A DNA stretch of 55,775 nucleotides from Bathymodiolus platifrons methanotrophic gill symbiont (GCF_002189065.1 NZ_BDMN01000021.1:1-55775); one strand, 5' to 3'. Positions 44,344 to 54,928 are shown, counted from the stretch's first letter. Translations and numbers: made by a program. Notes: generated by a model not told the origin, from the sequence alone.

Positions 44344-47073
44344 TCACCATCCATTAGTCATCAACTCCGTAAAATCTCGACGAGAAAGAACATCTGAACA
44401 ATCTCTCCAGTCTTTTTCAGATGGACTCATGCTGGTGTTGTAACGTAGGTCAAAGCCATTGGCTTCTTTCTGAGCGTCGATGTAGTCATCCATTTTTTCA
44501 CCTAAGGTTTCAATATCTTCAATCCATTCATCTTTGATTGTGTCGGGGAGTGAGCCAAATAAACTGTAGCGGTCACGCATTCGTTCCGATAATCGCTCAT
44601 AGACTTTTTCATCAACCGTTTGCTCATTGACAAGATTAAGCATGTCCACTTTTTCACGCACCTGACCAAAGCGTTTAATTCGACCAATACGCTGTTCCAG
44701 CTTTGTTGGATTCCACGGTAGATCAATGTTTATTAACGTGCCGAGTGTTTGTAAGTTTAAGCCTTCACAGGCTGCGTCGGTGGCAACCATGATAGTGAGT
44801 TCATGTTCTGCCACCATGTTTTTAAGTGTTTCACGTTCAATGTTAACGCTATCACCTTTTTGATATAAACGGCTTCGACCAGCACCAGCATATAAACCAA
44901 CTGCTTGATCTGGGTAGCGTTCAGCAAGCGAGTCTGCCAACCATTTAGCCGTATCGTAATATTGACTGAATATTATGATGCCATAACTAAGCCATTTCTC
45001 TTGTTCGAGGTAGTGAACAACTGCCTGTAATTTTGGGTCTTCAGTAATTTTTTCCAGTCGAGAAATCATACGTTCAAGAACAGCTTTTTCTTCCTGATTA
45101 TCAACTGCTAATACAACTTCTTGTTCATCGTTTTCTTCTTGAAGTGTACGGCCCTCAAGTAACTTTCTTGCGGTACTTAATCCTGCTGCAATACTGGAGC
45201 AAATTCTCTGTTCCATTAGATTTTTCATAAAGCCACTACCTTTACCGCTTTTGGCAAGTGCTTTACCGAAGTTACGAGCTTCAGCGTAGGCTTGACGAAA
45301 ATCTTCGCTGGTTCTGAGTGCATTCCCTTCAAATAGGCTATTAAATTTATGTACCTCTTTAGCAAGCTGTCGGTCAGGGTGGAGATCAACACCAATGCGA
45401 GGCAATAAATCGGCGTCTTCTAATGAAGCTCGCTTGCGTAAAACAATGTGCCTGACGAATGGGTTTTCACGCTGGAAGAAACTGGCACCTGAAATTTCAC
45501 GATCTAATTCATCCTCAAGGTATTCGCGTGAATCATCAGTTAAATCGGTTAGTGGGCGTGTTATTTCCCATTCGGCATTGGCCTCTAAGTCTTGACGAAT
45601 AGCACTGAACAAGCGTCGAGCAAAAGGCTCTTGCGTCGAATCAACCATAGGCAATGGTGACCTTAATAATTCCCAGGCAAATGATGGTTCATTCACTTCC
45701 TGTTCACCTGAGAGTATGGGGAGAACTTCTTGGGGACGATGCCATTTGGCTAAATCGTTTCCCAGTACAAAGTTACCAACGCCTTGATGCAAAATGCCGA
45801 CTAAATCCCAAAGGTCTTCTGGCTTGGTTTGGATGGGCGTAGCCGTCCCTAATATGACATGATCAGAACGAGCGGCGACTTCTCGCATAAATGATAGTAG
45901 TTCATTGTGTGTGCCTGCATCTTTTCCAAAACCCTGACGACTTCGAGCTTTATGGGCTTCATCCAAAATGGTGAGGCCATAGCGCAAACCAAGGAGGTGC
46001 TGTTTTTCGAGTGAGTCACGCATCATTAAACCGGTAGAAACAATGCCAATACGCAATGGGCATTTAGCAATGTGTTCATGTCCGGTGGGGGAGATAATTC
46101 GGTTATCTGGGTCTAGCCAAGCCTTCTTCTGGGTATGCCAACGTGCACAAGGGATACCCAGTTTGTCTATCATTTCTGTCTGCCATTGTTCACACAATGT
46201 TGCTGGGGCAAAGATAATAACCGGTTTGCGTTTTTTCTTTTCTTTGTCACTTAATAAACAAAGCGTTAGAGCGGCAGTACCCATGGATAAAGTTTTTCCT
46301 AAACCTACCTCATCAGCGAGTAGCAAACGGACAATGCCGTGATTATGGTAGTGACGAACACATTCACTGACAAAGCCTTGCTGCCAGGGTCTCAATGCAA
46401 AACCTTGGCGATACAACGGTGACTCGATCAATGCGGCAGGTGCTAGATCATCGTCTTCATCAATTTCATCAAAGATAATTTCACGCCGGTAACCACGACG
46501 TTTTACCTCGCGAATAACGGCATCGGGTAACGAGCGAGCGGCATTCCATAAGAATTCAAATTCCTCTTCAATCCATGCGACACCTTCAGCTGATTCATCT
46601 TCCCACAAAATTTCATAGTGACGTTGCCAACCGCTACTGGTTTCATTCATTGAACCGATGAATCCAAGCTTACGACCATCCTCAAGTTCTATCACACCGG
46701 CCTTGCCATGAAGGAAGCCACAGATACTATCTGGCGCAACACGAATTACCTGACCATGTTTTGCCAAAAAACTATCAAGACGACGATATCGGTCTCTATT
46801 GAGGAGCGCCTCTGTTTCCAGATCATGCTCATTCCAACGGCCTATCATTTTGGATTCACGTAGTTGGGCAATTTTGAGGTCAGCAGGATGTATATCTACG
46901 TTGCAGACAATTTTTACATCAGGGATAGACTCTAGTAACTCATTGGCCACTTCAAATAACGAGCTGGTGAAATAGCCAGCAATGCGTTTGTAACTACGAG
47001 CACCTTTAAGATGTTCGAGCAAAAAACTGTTATCCAAACGGTGTGTGCGTGATGAGAACCTCCTTATCGTCAT
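44344..47073 (-). CDS. PLD-domain SNF2-type helicase, defence system
   Basis: 909 aa. The N-terminal PLD-like domain has one HxK motif (FLHGKAGVIELED...GSMNETSSG). The SNF2 helicase follows: LADEVGLGKTLSMG (I), LDEAHKAR (II), LGTATPIQT (III) and LEQRIGRIKRFGQ (VI). It would translocate on DNA and couple to the methyltransferase and ATPase next to it. Stop is 3 bp past the Mrr-like alternative start; 6 bp after the methyltransferase. Confidence 0.88.
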   Translation of the reverse strand: MTIRRFSSRTHRLDNSFLLEHLKGARSYKRIAGYFTSSLFEVANELLESIPDVKIVCNVDIHPADLKIAQLRESKMIGRWNEHDLETEALLNRDRYRRLDSFLAKHGQVIRVAPDSICGFLHGKAGVIELEDGRKLGFIGSMNETSSGWQRHYEILWEDESAEGVAWIEEEFEFLWNAARSLPDAVIREVKRRGYRREIIFDEIDEDDDLAPAALIESPLYRQGFALRPWQQGFVSECVRHYHNHGIVRLLLADEVGLGKTLSMGTAALTLCLLSDKEKKKRKPVIIFAPATLCEQWQTEMIDKLGIPCARWHTQKKAWLDPDNRIISPTGHEHIAKCPLRIGIVSTGLMMRDSLEKQHLLGLRYGLTILDEAHKARSRQGFGKDAGTHNELLSFMREVAARSDHVILGTATPIQTKPEDLWDLVGILHQGVGNFVLGNDLAKWHRPQEVLPILSGEQEVNEPSFAWELLRSPLPMVDSTQEPFARRLFSAIRQDLEANAEWEITRPLTDLTDDSREYLEDELDREISGASFFQRENPFVRHIVLRKRASLEDADLLPRIGVDLHPDRQLAKEVHKFNSLFEGNALRTSEDFRQAYAEARNFGKALAKSGKGSGFMKNLMEQRICSSIAAGLSTARKLLEGRTLQEENDEQEVVLAVDNQEEKAVLERMISRLEKITEDPKLQAVVHYLEQEKWLSYGIIIFSQYYDTAKWLADSLAERYPDQAVGLYAGAGRSRLYQKGDSVNIERETLKNMVAEHELTIMVATDAACEGLNLQTLGTLINIDLPWNPTKLEQRIGRIKRFGQVREKVDMLNLVNEQTVDEKVYERLSERMRDRYSLFGSLPDTIKDEWIEDIETLGEKMDDYIDAQKEANGFDLRYNTSMSPSEKDWRDCSDVLSRRDFTELMTNGW

Positions 47074-47079
47074 TACTGA

Positions 47080-50000
47080 TTATTCCCCTAAAGCTCGCAT
47101 ATTGCGTAGACGTGCGCTCAGCACCTCGGCAACTTCTCGTACCGTTTCATCCATTGCTTTTCTTTCAATAAAGCTAAGCATGTCGATAAGTAGATGGCGG
47201 GTTTCCATAAAGTCGGGTAACTCGGCCTGTAGTTGGCTAATAATCACCTGAGGGTCTGTTTCAGCGATAAGTTGCTGCAAACCAATAATGATGTGACCTA
47301 ACCAGCTTGCCCCCAACTCGGTACTTTCAGTCAGGTCACGAGATTCAAATTTTGTAATCTGTTTCAGGTGTGCCTTATTGGCCGCCATGCTTCCCATCAC
47401 TCGACCATAGTCTTCAACACGAAACGCCTTGGCAAAGTTTTGGTAGTTATCCAGTTTTGTAGCTCCAGTGGTTTCCATATCCATCATGCGTAAATAAAAG
47501 CGTTGAATACCATTTAATTTTTGCCAGGTATCGGCTTTCAGTCCTTCGGGGACCAATAGACTGTTTGCCGCCTCTGCTGCTTGCTGCACGATCTCATCAA
47601 CAACGGTAACTTCACCGCTAGCGCGAGGCTTTAGCGCGAAAGCCGTCACATCTTCACCACCAATTTGTGTGTAGGCAGTCAACACTTTTAACGCCGCAGC
47701 ATAACCTGCCATTTGCAAATCGGAGTCATTAAATACAGGCTCGCCCATTTTATCTTTAACCTCGTCATTAAGGTGCATCATGGTTTCAATTTGGTGTTTA
47801 ACCTCTGCACGAACCGCTGGTAGTAAACGCTGTTTGAATCCTGCGTTTTCACCAGCAGGGCGTTTGCGTAGCATGAGAATAACGGTACCTTGAACATAAC
47901 CACCTTTTTTAAGTTCAGATGTTGTCTCAGTGGCGATATACCAGGCAGCCACGACTTGTAGGCCTGCAGCCCAGAATATGCCGATCATGTCCGACCAAAC
48001 ACCAGTGTCTTGATGGGTGAACATGACACTCTGCATACCATTGTCTGGCATGTGCTCTGCCATGGCAGAGTAGGCATTAACCATGCCTTTGCGGAAATCA
48101 TCACCAGATCCTTTAACGGCAAGGGCTCTTCTTGAATCCCAAGTCCAATCTGCAAACTCTTTTGCAGGTTTTTTTCTAAGCCAGGCAATAAAAAACTCTG
48201 TTATCTCATGGTAATGGACTGCATCAGCATAAGGCGGATCAGTTACCCAAATATCAGAAATGCGTGTTATTGATTCTGCGCTAGAAGTCTCAATTAGGAC
48301 ATTAACTTTTGATTGAAAACTTCTTTCTTTTTCAGGAAAGGTTTTAAAGAAAATGTTTTCAGTTAATATATAGTTCGAGTATTGCCCATAGTTTAAATTA
48401 GTATTTAAAGCTTGATTTGTGAAGACATGGACTGGACCGCCGTCCCATTTTATACTAGTACCCCAACCACACAGTTTAGAGTTGAAATCCAAGCAATTTG
48501 CGATTCCTAATAATGTTTCCGCACTATTACTTAAGCTGCCTAAAGCTGCAAAGAAATATATTTGACGAGCATTAAAAAGGTGATGCCAGTACGTCCATCC
48601 ACGTTCTCTAGTCGGTTGGTCAGTGTTATACCCTGATTCAATAGCCATATCTGGTACTAAGCCATCTTTCTGCCATTGGTCAATGTTTTTAAACACTAGA
48701 TTGTTGACTATGGCTTCCCGCTCTAAATCTTTTTCTGTAACAGTTGAAAAAAAAGTTTCCTCTCGGGATTTTCCTATACTTTCTTTTGTGATCCACTGGA
48801 CGGCATATAACCTTTCTTGAAAAATATCATCTAATTGAGGTTTAAAATCTGTTTTATTCCATTTTCGTAGTCTATTAGCATTGTTTCCCTCTGAATCTGT
48901 ATAGTCACCTCTTAGTGTTTTAATCGGAGTACGGTACGTTTTATTGCCAAGCTCATAAACAAGATGACCATCTTGAACAGTTCCCTGTTCAGCTAGTTTC
49001 ATTTCTTCCTTAGATACACCGATGACAACCTCAATATCAAATCGCTTTTCATTATGATTGGGTATAAGCTTCGCGATAATATTTCTCATCTTTGATATTG
49101 CCCAATTAGAAGATAGAGGCACTAGCCAACCTGTTTCTGGACATTTAGTTTCTATACAGTAAAGATATGCTTTTGCTCGGTTGCCATATTCATCGTGCTC
49201 AATTTTTAATTGAGTTATTTCATCATCAAGTTTTTGAAGAATACTCCGTTGCTCTTCTGCTATCTGAGTGCGGTGCTCTTTACTAGCACCAACAATATTG
49301 ACTGCTCCCCAAGTAAGCATGCATGCAATAGGGTTAAGATCAGAGGCATTTACATCACAACCAATTCTTGCTGCTTCAAATGGTATTGAGCCACCACCAC
49401 TAAAAGTATCACCAACAACTGGAGTGTGCCCGTATCTTAAAACACCTAGCTGTTGGGTTAATTCACTAATGGATTCGGCCTTAACGCCAAAATCAGATAG
49501 GTGCGAATTAACGTCAATCCAAATATGTTCATATAGCCAGTCTTGATCGACTTCTTCAGGACGTTTGCAAAGTAATGAGCGCTCTTCATAGCTTTCAACT
49601 GTTTGAAGTGTTGCTTCAAATAACTTCAGTTTGTCTGTCTGAGATATATCTCTACGCCACCGAATATTAATCCCTTGAGCATCACTGTCGAGAGGGAATG
49701 TCAGTGATGAAACCTCAACGAAAACAGGATCATCAATCTTAATATTGTGCGTGAAATAATCCCATGGATTATGTAGTTCAATTTTACATGCGATATCTTT
49801 AGGCTTTATGGAGTTTTGGATCAGCGCACGTTTAGATAAACTTTCACTATCGAATGCCATTAACTTTTCAAATATCTCTAAATCTTTTTCAGTATCTTCT
49901 GTTTGTGGTAACAGAGTACCAAGCACAATAGCTCTAACAAGAATAAGTGGTTTACGTCCTTTCCAGTAGGAACCTACCGAAGGCAATGTTTGCGCAGGCC

Positions 50001-50106
50001 CTGCTTTTCTTTCTCTTTGCGCCTCGCAAGAAACTTTCTTTGCTGGAAATACAGCCTCAATCAGCGCAGGGGCATTCTGCAGGGCTAGTGGTTTTAATTC
50101 TGTCAT
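47080..50106 (-). CDS. DUF1156 DNA methyltransferase, defence-associated
   Basis: 1008 aa. VVGDTFSGGGSIPFEAARIGCDVNASDLNPIAC is the SAM-binding motif I and WVTDPPYADAVHYHEITEFF the DPPY catalytic motif. The latter sits about 370 residues further on, with an insert between as in the DUF1156 group. The substrate is likely adenine N6 or cytosine N4 of self DNA. The start ATG overlapped the DUF3780 stop before the IS1-type insertion separated them. Confidence 0.88.
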   Translation of the reverse strand: MTELKPLALQNAPALIEAVFPAKKVSCEAQRERKAGPAQTLPSVGSYWKGRKPLILVRAIVLGTLLPQTEDTEKDLEIFEKLMAFDSESLSKRALIQNSIKPKDIACKIELHNPWDYFTHNIKIDDPVFVEVSSLTFPLDSDAQGINIRWRRDISQTDKLKLFEATLQTVESYEERSLLCKRPEEVDQDWLYEHIWIDVNSHLSDFGVKAESISELTQQLGVLRYGHTPVVGDTFSGGGSIPFEAARIGCDVNASDLNPIACMLTWGAVNIVGASKEHRTQIAEEQRSILQKLDDEITQLKIEHDEYGNRAKAYLYCIETKCPETGWLVPLSSNWAISKMRNIIAKLIPNHNEKRFDIEVVIGVSKEEMKLAEQGTVQDGHLVYELGNKTYRTPIKTLRGDYTDSEGNNANRLRKWNKTDFKPQLDDIFQERLYAVQWITKESIGKSREETFFSTVTEKDLEREAIVNNLVFKNIDQWQKDGLVPDMAIESGYNTDQPTRERGWTYWHHLFNARQIYFFAALGSLSNSAETLLGIANCLDFNSKLCGWGTSIKWDGGPVHVFTNQALNTNLNYGQYSNYILTENIFFKTFPEKERSFQSKVNVLIETSSAESITRISDIWVTDPPYADAVHYHEITEFFIAWLRKKPAKEFADWTWDSRRALAVKGSGDDFRKGMVNAYSAMAEHMPDNGMQSVMFTHQDTGVWSDMIGIFWAAGLQVVAAWYIATETTSELKKGGYVQGTVILMLRKRPAGENAGFKQRLLPAVRAEVKHQIETMMHLNDEVKDKMGEPVFNDSDLQMAGYAAALKVLTAYTQIGGEDVTAFALKPRASGEVTVVDEIVQQAAEAANSLLVPEGLKADTWQKLNGIQRFYLRMMDMETTGATKLDNYQNFAKAFRVEDYGRVMGSMAANKAHLKQITKFESRDLTESTELGASWLGHIIIGLQQLIAETDPQVIISQLQAELPDFMETRHLLIDMLSFIERKAMDETVREVAEVLSARLRNMRALGE

Positions 50107-50124
50107 AAGGTCTCATCACCAAAT

Positions 50125-50976
50125 GGTGGTGGGTTAAATCTGTTATTAGGCATGAATATCTCGTCCAAATTCGACTTTATTAATTAATAGTCCAATGACA
50201 ATATCATGCATTTGTTCTATTTTGGAAAAACAGATTGTTCGACGCGTTAAGCGTTTAATCCATGTTCTAAAATTTAGGTTTTTTCGTTCAATTTTTTGAG
50301 TGTTTTGTTTGCCTATTTCATGTTCATTTACATCTAAGTTTCGCTCATAAGCCCCCCAGTCATCTGTATAATATCTGCTTATTTCAAAAGGAGTCAGTAA
50401 GGCTTTTAGCTCTTTGAAAACATCATCTTTACGCTTGCCAAATACATAAGCAATGACTGTATTAGTCGCATGATCAACAGCATGCCATAACCATCGCTGA
50501 TTCGACTTTTTACCTACAAATGACCATTGTTCATCAATCTCAACTTCTTCGCAAACAAGCTCCAGCCGAACGTCTAAAGGTGTTTCTGATTTTTGAGATA
50601 GAAAAATAGGATTTACCTGTACAAGGCTATCTTCTTTGCTTTTCAGGATGCTGATGACTGTATTTTTATTGATTTTCAGAACCCGTGCGGTGTCTCTAAT
50701 ACCACTGCTATTAATAGCCATTTCGACGACTTTTTCTTGGACTCCAGGCACACATGCATTATAGCGATAGTACAGCATAAATGTTTGAGTTTGGCAGGCA
50801 CTATTTTTGCAGCGATACCGCTGTATATTTTGAGCATTCTTTCCTGATTTCATGATAGTGCTACAGCGACAATTTGGGCAACTTACTTCTTGATAACATT
50901 TCATTCGAGGAATTATGATGTAAACCTTTTACTTCTCCTAATTATTTAAGTGAAATAACAGATTTAACCCACTACC
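50125..50976 (-). mobile_element. IS1-family insertion sequence, 852 bp
   Basis: Terminal inverted repeats of about 23 bp (50125-50147 and 50954-50976, core GTGGGTTAAATCTGTTATT, one visible mismatch) bracket one transposase gene. The 8-bp direct repeat CACCAAAT occurs at 50117-50124 and 50977-50984. The element is complete and recent by appearance. Confidence 0.95.
50146..50904 (-). CDS. IS1-family transposase (single ORF)
   Basis: 252 aa. N-terminal zinc finger (CPNC...CKNSAC) and helix-turn-helix (GIRDTARVLKINKNTVISILK) are followed by the DDE core (EIDEQWSFVGKKSNQRWLWHAVDH, YYTDDWGAY, KIERKNLNFRTWIKRLTRRTICFSK). Unlike classical IS1 it needs no frameshift between insA and insB. It is transcribed with the defence genes. 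Confidence 0.93.
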   Translation of the reverse strand: MKCYQEVSCPNCRCSTIMKSGKNAQNIQRYRCKNSACQTQTFMLYYRYNACVPGVQEKVVEMAINSSGIRDTARVLKINKNTVISILKSKEDSLVQVNPIFLSQKSETPLDVRLELVCEEVEIDEQWSFVGKKSNQRWLWHAVDHATNTVIAYVFGKRKDDVFKELKALLTPFEISRYYTDDWGAYERNLDVNEHEIGKQNTQKIERKNLNFRTWIKRLTRRTICFSKIEQMHDIVIGLLINKVEFGRDIHA

Positions 50977-51586
50977 CACCAAATAAGTCCAGCATAGGTA
51001 AGCGGGGATCTTGATATTTATTAGCTACAATTTTTCGGCTGCGTGGTTTTAATAAGTCGCTTTGAGCAACATCGCCCAAGGCATGCCTGAGTGCTAAACG
51101 CCAACCTTTCTCACCATCTTTCATTCCACCGGTATTCATAGCAGTCATGCCAAATAGCCACCAGCGTTCTTCGGGGCGTAGTGCTAGCCAATTACGCACA
51201 GCGACTGGTGTTTTATCCATATCCATATCTTCAACAGCCCATGCCAATACACATAGTTCTTTGCCTAAAAGCCGATCTACCATGTTGTCTCCAACTTTCC
51301 AGGAAGAGGGCTTAACGCTGTGTGCCTTCAAGCGAGCGTTAAAAGTGCGTTGTACTTCGCTACGAATTTTTGTCCAGCGTGGGCGTGCTAGGAGCACGCG
51401 ATCAATAACAGCAAATTCATCACTTTGGGCTTGTAAGCCTAAATACTCACTGATTTGAACTTTGCCGCCATTACCCTTTGGAATAGTGACCTTAAAATGA
51501 TGCGGATCACTCGTTGCAGGTACACCAAAGCCCAACGTTGGTTGTGTAGACGCTTTTCTTTGTTTGGTTGGTGTAACCTCAGCCAT
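50972..51586 (-). CDS. DUF3780 protein, defence-associated, C-terminus altered by IS1
   Basis: 204 aa. ASTQPTLGFGVPATSDPHHFKVTIPKGNGGKVQISEYLGL and MTAMNTGGMKDGEKGWRLALRHALGD are typical of the DUF3780 proteins found beside DUF499 and DUF1156 genes. The IS1-type element replaced the last residues: the native end LDLFGDETL, with stop overlapping the next ATG, became LDLFGG with the stop inside the IS end. The rest is intact, so it may still work. Confidence 0.85.
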   Translation of the reverse strand: MAEVTPTKQRKASTQPTLGFGVPATSDPHHFKVTIPKGNGGKVQISEYLGLQAQSDEFAVIDRVLLARPRWTKIRSEVQRTFNARLKAHSVKPSSWKVGDNMVDRLLGKELCVLAWAVEDMDMDKTPVAVRNWLALRPEERWWLFGMTAMNTGGMKDGEKGWRLALRHALGDVAQSDLLKPRSRKIVANKYQDPRLPMLDLFGG

Positions 51587-51589
51587 TAT

Positions 51590-54500
51590 TTATTCCTCTT
51601 GTGCAATATCGCCGGGTTGTAATTCCATACCGACTAATTTGGCAAATTCCTTTGCCTCAAAACCATTTTCAAAATCAATACCATCAGCAATCATAATGGC
51701 GACTTGTGCATCATCTTCTTGTAATACCTCACGAAGGCTATTGACCGTTCCTTCAATCATGGCCGCAGTAATTTGACGTTCTTGAAAACGCACTGTTACG
51801 GTTTTCTCACCTTCTCCAATCTCAATTCGAACACCTTTAAATTTTGTTGCTACTTGTTCACGGAAATGATTTATCACACCGTAAACTCTATCGGTGGTAT
51901 CCAGAGCAACACGTTTCCCACTGTTAAGGCGAGCGGGTTTGGCTTCATCAATTTGAATCGTTTTATCGCCACTGTGTGGGATTTGGAAATCAGCCGTTTT
52001 TGTTGCCTCACCCGCTTTTGCGTAGACCAGCAGCCTAGTTGCATCCGAACCTATTTCAAATGGTTGTTCATAGGTTGTTCCGTCTTTTGGATTTGAACCA
52101 TCCAATGTGTATAGCATTTCTGCCTGAGGCGTACATTGCAAAGTCACTTTACGTTTATCTGCGGCAGGTTCGACTTGATGACGAATTTTTAATTCTGCAA
52201 TCCAGCGGGTGGGTGATCCACTCTCATATTTTCCACTTGGATCCTTCACCATAAAATAAAGTGTACCTTCTGAAGTGCTAAAGTTTTCAAGGTCTTCCAC
52301 TTGTGAATCAGTTTCTAAAACTTCAGGCGTAGTCGAGTAATAGATAACAGGGCTTTCGCCAGAATTTCTTGGTGTTAAGCTGACAATGGATTCGCCGGTA
52401 TCAGAATGTGAACTCAGTAGTGATATATTGACACTGGTTTTTTCCTGAGGGAATGGTCCTTTTTCTATATAGCCATCTTCGCCTAAACGCCAACGACCTT
52501 GTTTTAATGCTTCGGTTTTCAATGTATCCATACCGCCATTACCGGGCATCCATGGCCAAATTGAGTTGCACTTAGCTCTACTTACAACATCTTTCCATGG
52601 AGTACGACGATTGTCTTTACCTGAAGGCCAAAGCTCTGCTTCAGCCATTGCAAAATATTGGATGAATTTATCTTTCAAGTCTGAAGCCAGTTTGTAATTA
52701 GCGCGTGGACTAGCAAGCAAGTTTTCGATTTGTACTTCAGCTGATTGATCACCTTCACCAACTTTGAGGCCATTGTCGATAGTTACACGAACCAGTTTCT
52801 GAGTGTTATCAATGTCATCCAAACCGGGAAAATAGATGCTGTTATATGCAGCAGATAAAGCTTTGGTGAAACGTTCCTCAGATTCTTCAAGCCTATCTCT
52901 GGCTTCTTCAAAAAGTGTATCGCCAGGTTTTAAGCGTTTGTCAATTTGCTCAATGGCATAGAGATCACGCAGACGGTCTTCAACCGCATCAGCCATAAGG
53001 CTATCTTGGCCAGTCAGCACCAGTAAATTATTTTTCTCTTGCTGGAACTCGAAGAAGTTAGTTAATTCACTCGGTGGAACTTTGCCATCTGGTTTGATAA
53101 CGATGAGAACTCGTGGTCCAGTCAACCTTAGTTCATCCATTCGAGGTAGAATTTGCACCTCTTGATATGTGTTCCGACGTACTGGTTGTAAAATACCTGT
53201 CAGACGATTAATTAGCGCCTGATCAATTTTTGGCTGTGGCACTTCTTTAGCATTGCGTTCAATTTGCCGTGATAAATTTTCGGTCTCTTTTATAAAGAGG
53301 CGTTGTTCTTCTCGGTGCAAGTACCAGGCTTGCTCCCGTAATTTCTGTATCGCATCAAGGAATTCATCCGCTTTTCGGTTTGGTGCTGCCAAGAACTCAA
53401 TGACTTCGCTTTCAGAAAGACCGATTCGTCCACCAACAGCGCGTGATAATGAAGAGGCAAGTAGTAGTGTCATGACCTGTCTGGATGCATCACTATCAAT
53501 TTCATCATCAAGTGTTTCGGCAATGGCACTACCTTTATCTGCAATGTCGCGAGTAACCGCAGGCACTAACTTAGGTGCGATACGTTCAATTTCATCTTTG
53601 ACCTGTTCATCGTTTAGATCAAGATGCTGTGTGCCGATTAGAAATACGTCATCCACTTCTCGTTGGGCCACACTTTTCAGCAGACGAGCTGTAAACTGCA
53701 TCAATCCCCGTGTTTGCCGGAAACCTTCATTTTCTTTGAAGAGTGCAACAAGATGCTTAAAGGATGGATGGAATGGATATGTTTCCCGAATTTGTTCTGC
53801 TATTTGTTCAATGCTTGAGGCGATAATGTAACCGCCATCTTCTGCCTTTTTAATTTGCTGTGCATATTCTTCAGCAATCTCATTGATGACATGCTCATCG
53901 GGTAGTTCATCTATTAGACGCTTTTTGAGAATTTCATAAATCTCATTACCAGCTAACGAAACAGGGGTTATTGTCATCGCTTGACGACGTGTTTCTTGCT
54001 GAAGATTGGAAATCGCTTCAGTTAATGCTTTGGTCTGTGCGTTATAACTTCCAGACAGGTTAGCTATAACAATACAGCAGTTAGGTAATTCAAGAGCTGC
54101 ACTCATTAGTGCGGCTAGGCTATATACCACCATATTTGCCAAGGTACCTTGGCCAAGTACCTGTGTGCTTGCATTGTCTAAATAGGGAGGGAGTTCATCT
54201 AGCATTATTAGCGTTGGGGTGTCGCCAATGATGTCTTTCCATTTTTGTTGGTCGACTGCTTTTGGTCCATTAATCCAATAAGGTTTAATCTCTTCTTCCG
54301 CACCCAGTTGAGTCGCGATCTCTCCCCATATGTGATTGTCAGGATTATTTCTACCATTGAAGGCTGCAATTCGAGCTCCTTCAAAATCAAGACGGCTATT
54401 TAAATCTTCCGGCAAGACACCTGGCCTGAGTTCAGCATGACGAGCAAGGAGACCAAGCGCGATCATCATGTGGGTTTTACCGCCGCCCATGGCTTGAGTC

Positions 54501-54715
54501 AGTTCAAAGACGGCCTGATCCGATTTCCCAGATAATCGCAACATGCCTTCACGGAATAATTGTTCCATGCCGTGAGTAACAAAGTTTCGAGTGAAGAAGT
54601 CTTGGCCGTCCCCAGCATCCTCAATGAGATCAGCTAAGTTCTCTATTCCTTGGCTCATTCGATAATCCTGAATAACAGGATTAAATCGGCACGCCTGATT
54701 TACCGTTTTGATCAT
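51590..54715 (-). CDS. DUF499 P-loop ATPase, defence-associated
   Basis: About 1041 aa from ATG 54715. The variant P-loop FELTQAMGGGKTHMM (about residue 80) and Walker B TLIMLDELPPYL define the DUF499 ATPase. A long coiled and beta region follows and the C-terminus carries immunoglobulin-like strands (RKVTLQCTPQAEMLYTLDGSNPKDG). Such proteins act as the ATPase of a three-component phage defence system. The open frame extends upstream to 54988 but that part overlaps the RHH gene and is not family-like. ATGA overlap with the RHH stop. Confidence 0.88.
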   Translation of the reverse strand: MIKTVNQACRFNPVIQDYRMSQGIENLADLIEDAGDGQDFFTRNFVTHGMEQLFREGMLRLSGKSDQAVFELTQAMGGGKTHMMIALGLLARHAELRPGVLPEDLNSRLDFEGARIAAFNGRNNPDNHIWGEIATQLGAEEEIKPYWINGPKAVDQQKWKDIIGDTPTLIMLDELPPYLDNASTQVLGQGTLANMVVYSLAALMSAALELPNCCIVIANLSGSYNAQTKALTEAISNLQQETRRQAMTITPVSLAGNEIYEILKKRLIDELPDEHVINEIAEEYAQQIKKAEDGGYIIASSIEQIAEQIRETYPFHPSFKHLVALFKENEGFRQTRGLMQFTARLLKSVAQREVDDVFLIGTQHLDLNDEQVKDEIERIAPKLVPAVTRDIADKGSAIAETLDDEIDSDASRQVMTLLLASSLSRAVGGRIGLSESEVIEFLAAPNRKADEFLDAIQKLREQAWYLHREEQRLFIKETENLSRQIERNAKEVPQPKIDQALINRLTGILQPVRRNTYQEVQILPRMDELRLTGPRVLIVIKPDGKVPPSELTNFFEFQQEKNNLLVLTGQDSLMADAVEDRLRDLYAIEQIDKRLKPGDTLFEEARDRLEESEERFTKALSAAYNSIYFPGLDDIDNTQKLVRVTIDNGLKVGEGDQSAEVQIENLLASPRANYKLASDLKDKFIQYFAMAEAELWPSGKDNRRTPWKDVVSRAKCNSIWPWMPGNGGMDTLKTEALKQGRWRLGEDGYIEKGPFPQEKTSVNISLLSSHSDTGESIVSLTPRNSGESPVIYYSTTPEVLETDSQVEDLENFSTSEGTLYFMVKDPSGKYESGSPTRWIAELKIRHQVEPAADKRKVTLQCTPQAEMLYTLDGSNPKDGTTYEQPFEIGSDATRLLVYAKAGEATKTADFQIPHSGDKTIQIDEAKPARLNSGKRVALDTTDRVYGVINHFREQVATKFKGVRIEIGEGEKTVTVRFQERQITAAMIEGTVNSLREVLQEDDAQVAIMIADGIDFENGFEAKEFAKLVGMELQPGDIAQEE

Positions 54716-54903
54716 TGTGAATGCTCCCCATTTGATTCTTTTGATTGTTCTATGGCTATACCATTCTTTTCGCAATGCTCGCGTATTAGCACTTCGATCA
54801 TATTTGAGATGGATCGATGTTCCGCTTGAGCTGCAGCACGCAACGCTTCTTTCAAAGTCGGATCGACTCGGAAAGTCAGCGTCGTAGTTTTGGTAGTAGC
54901 CAT
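54712..54903 (-). CDS. Ribbon-helix-helix (CopG-like) repressor
   Basis: 63 aa from ATG 54903 with GGAG seven bases before. TKTTTLTFRVDPTLKEALRAAAQAEHRSISNMIEVLIREHCEK is a ribbon-helix-helix DNA-binding domain. It heads the defence operon and overlaps the DUF499 start in ATGA. Autorepression through the palindrome at 54929-54964 is likely. Confidence 0.85.
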   Translation of the reverse strand: MATTKTTTLTFRVDPTLKEALRAAAQAEHRSISNMIEVLIREHCEKNGIAIEQSKESNGEHSQ

Positions 54904-54928
54904 TAGATTCTCCAAGAATGCCTGCAAA

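Noticed and set aside
45000-47251. Plus-strand ORFs inside the helicase and methyltransferase genes
   Set aside because: They are shadow frames opposite to strongly conserved coding sequence.
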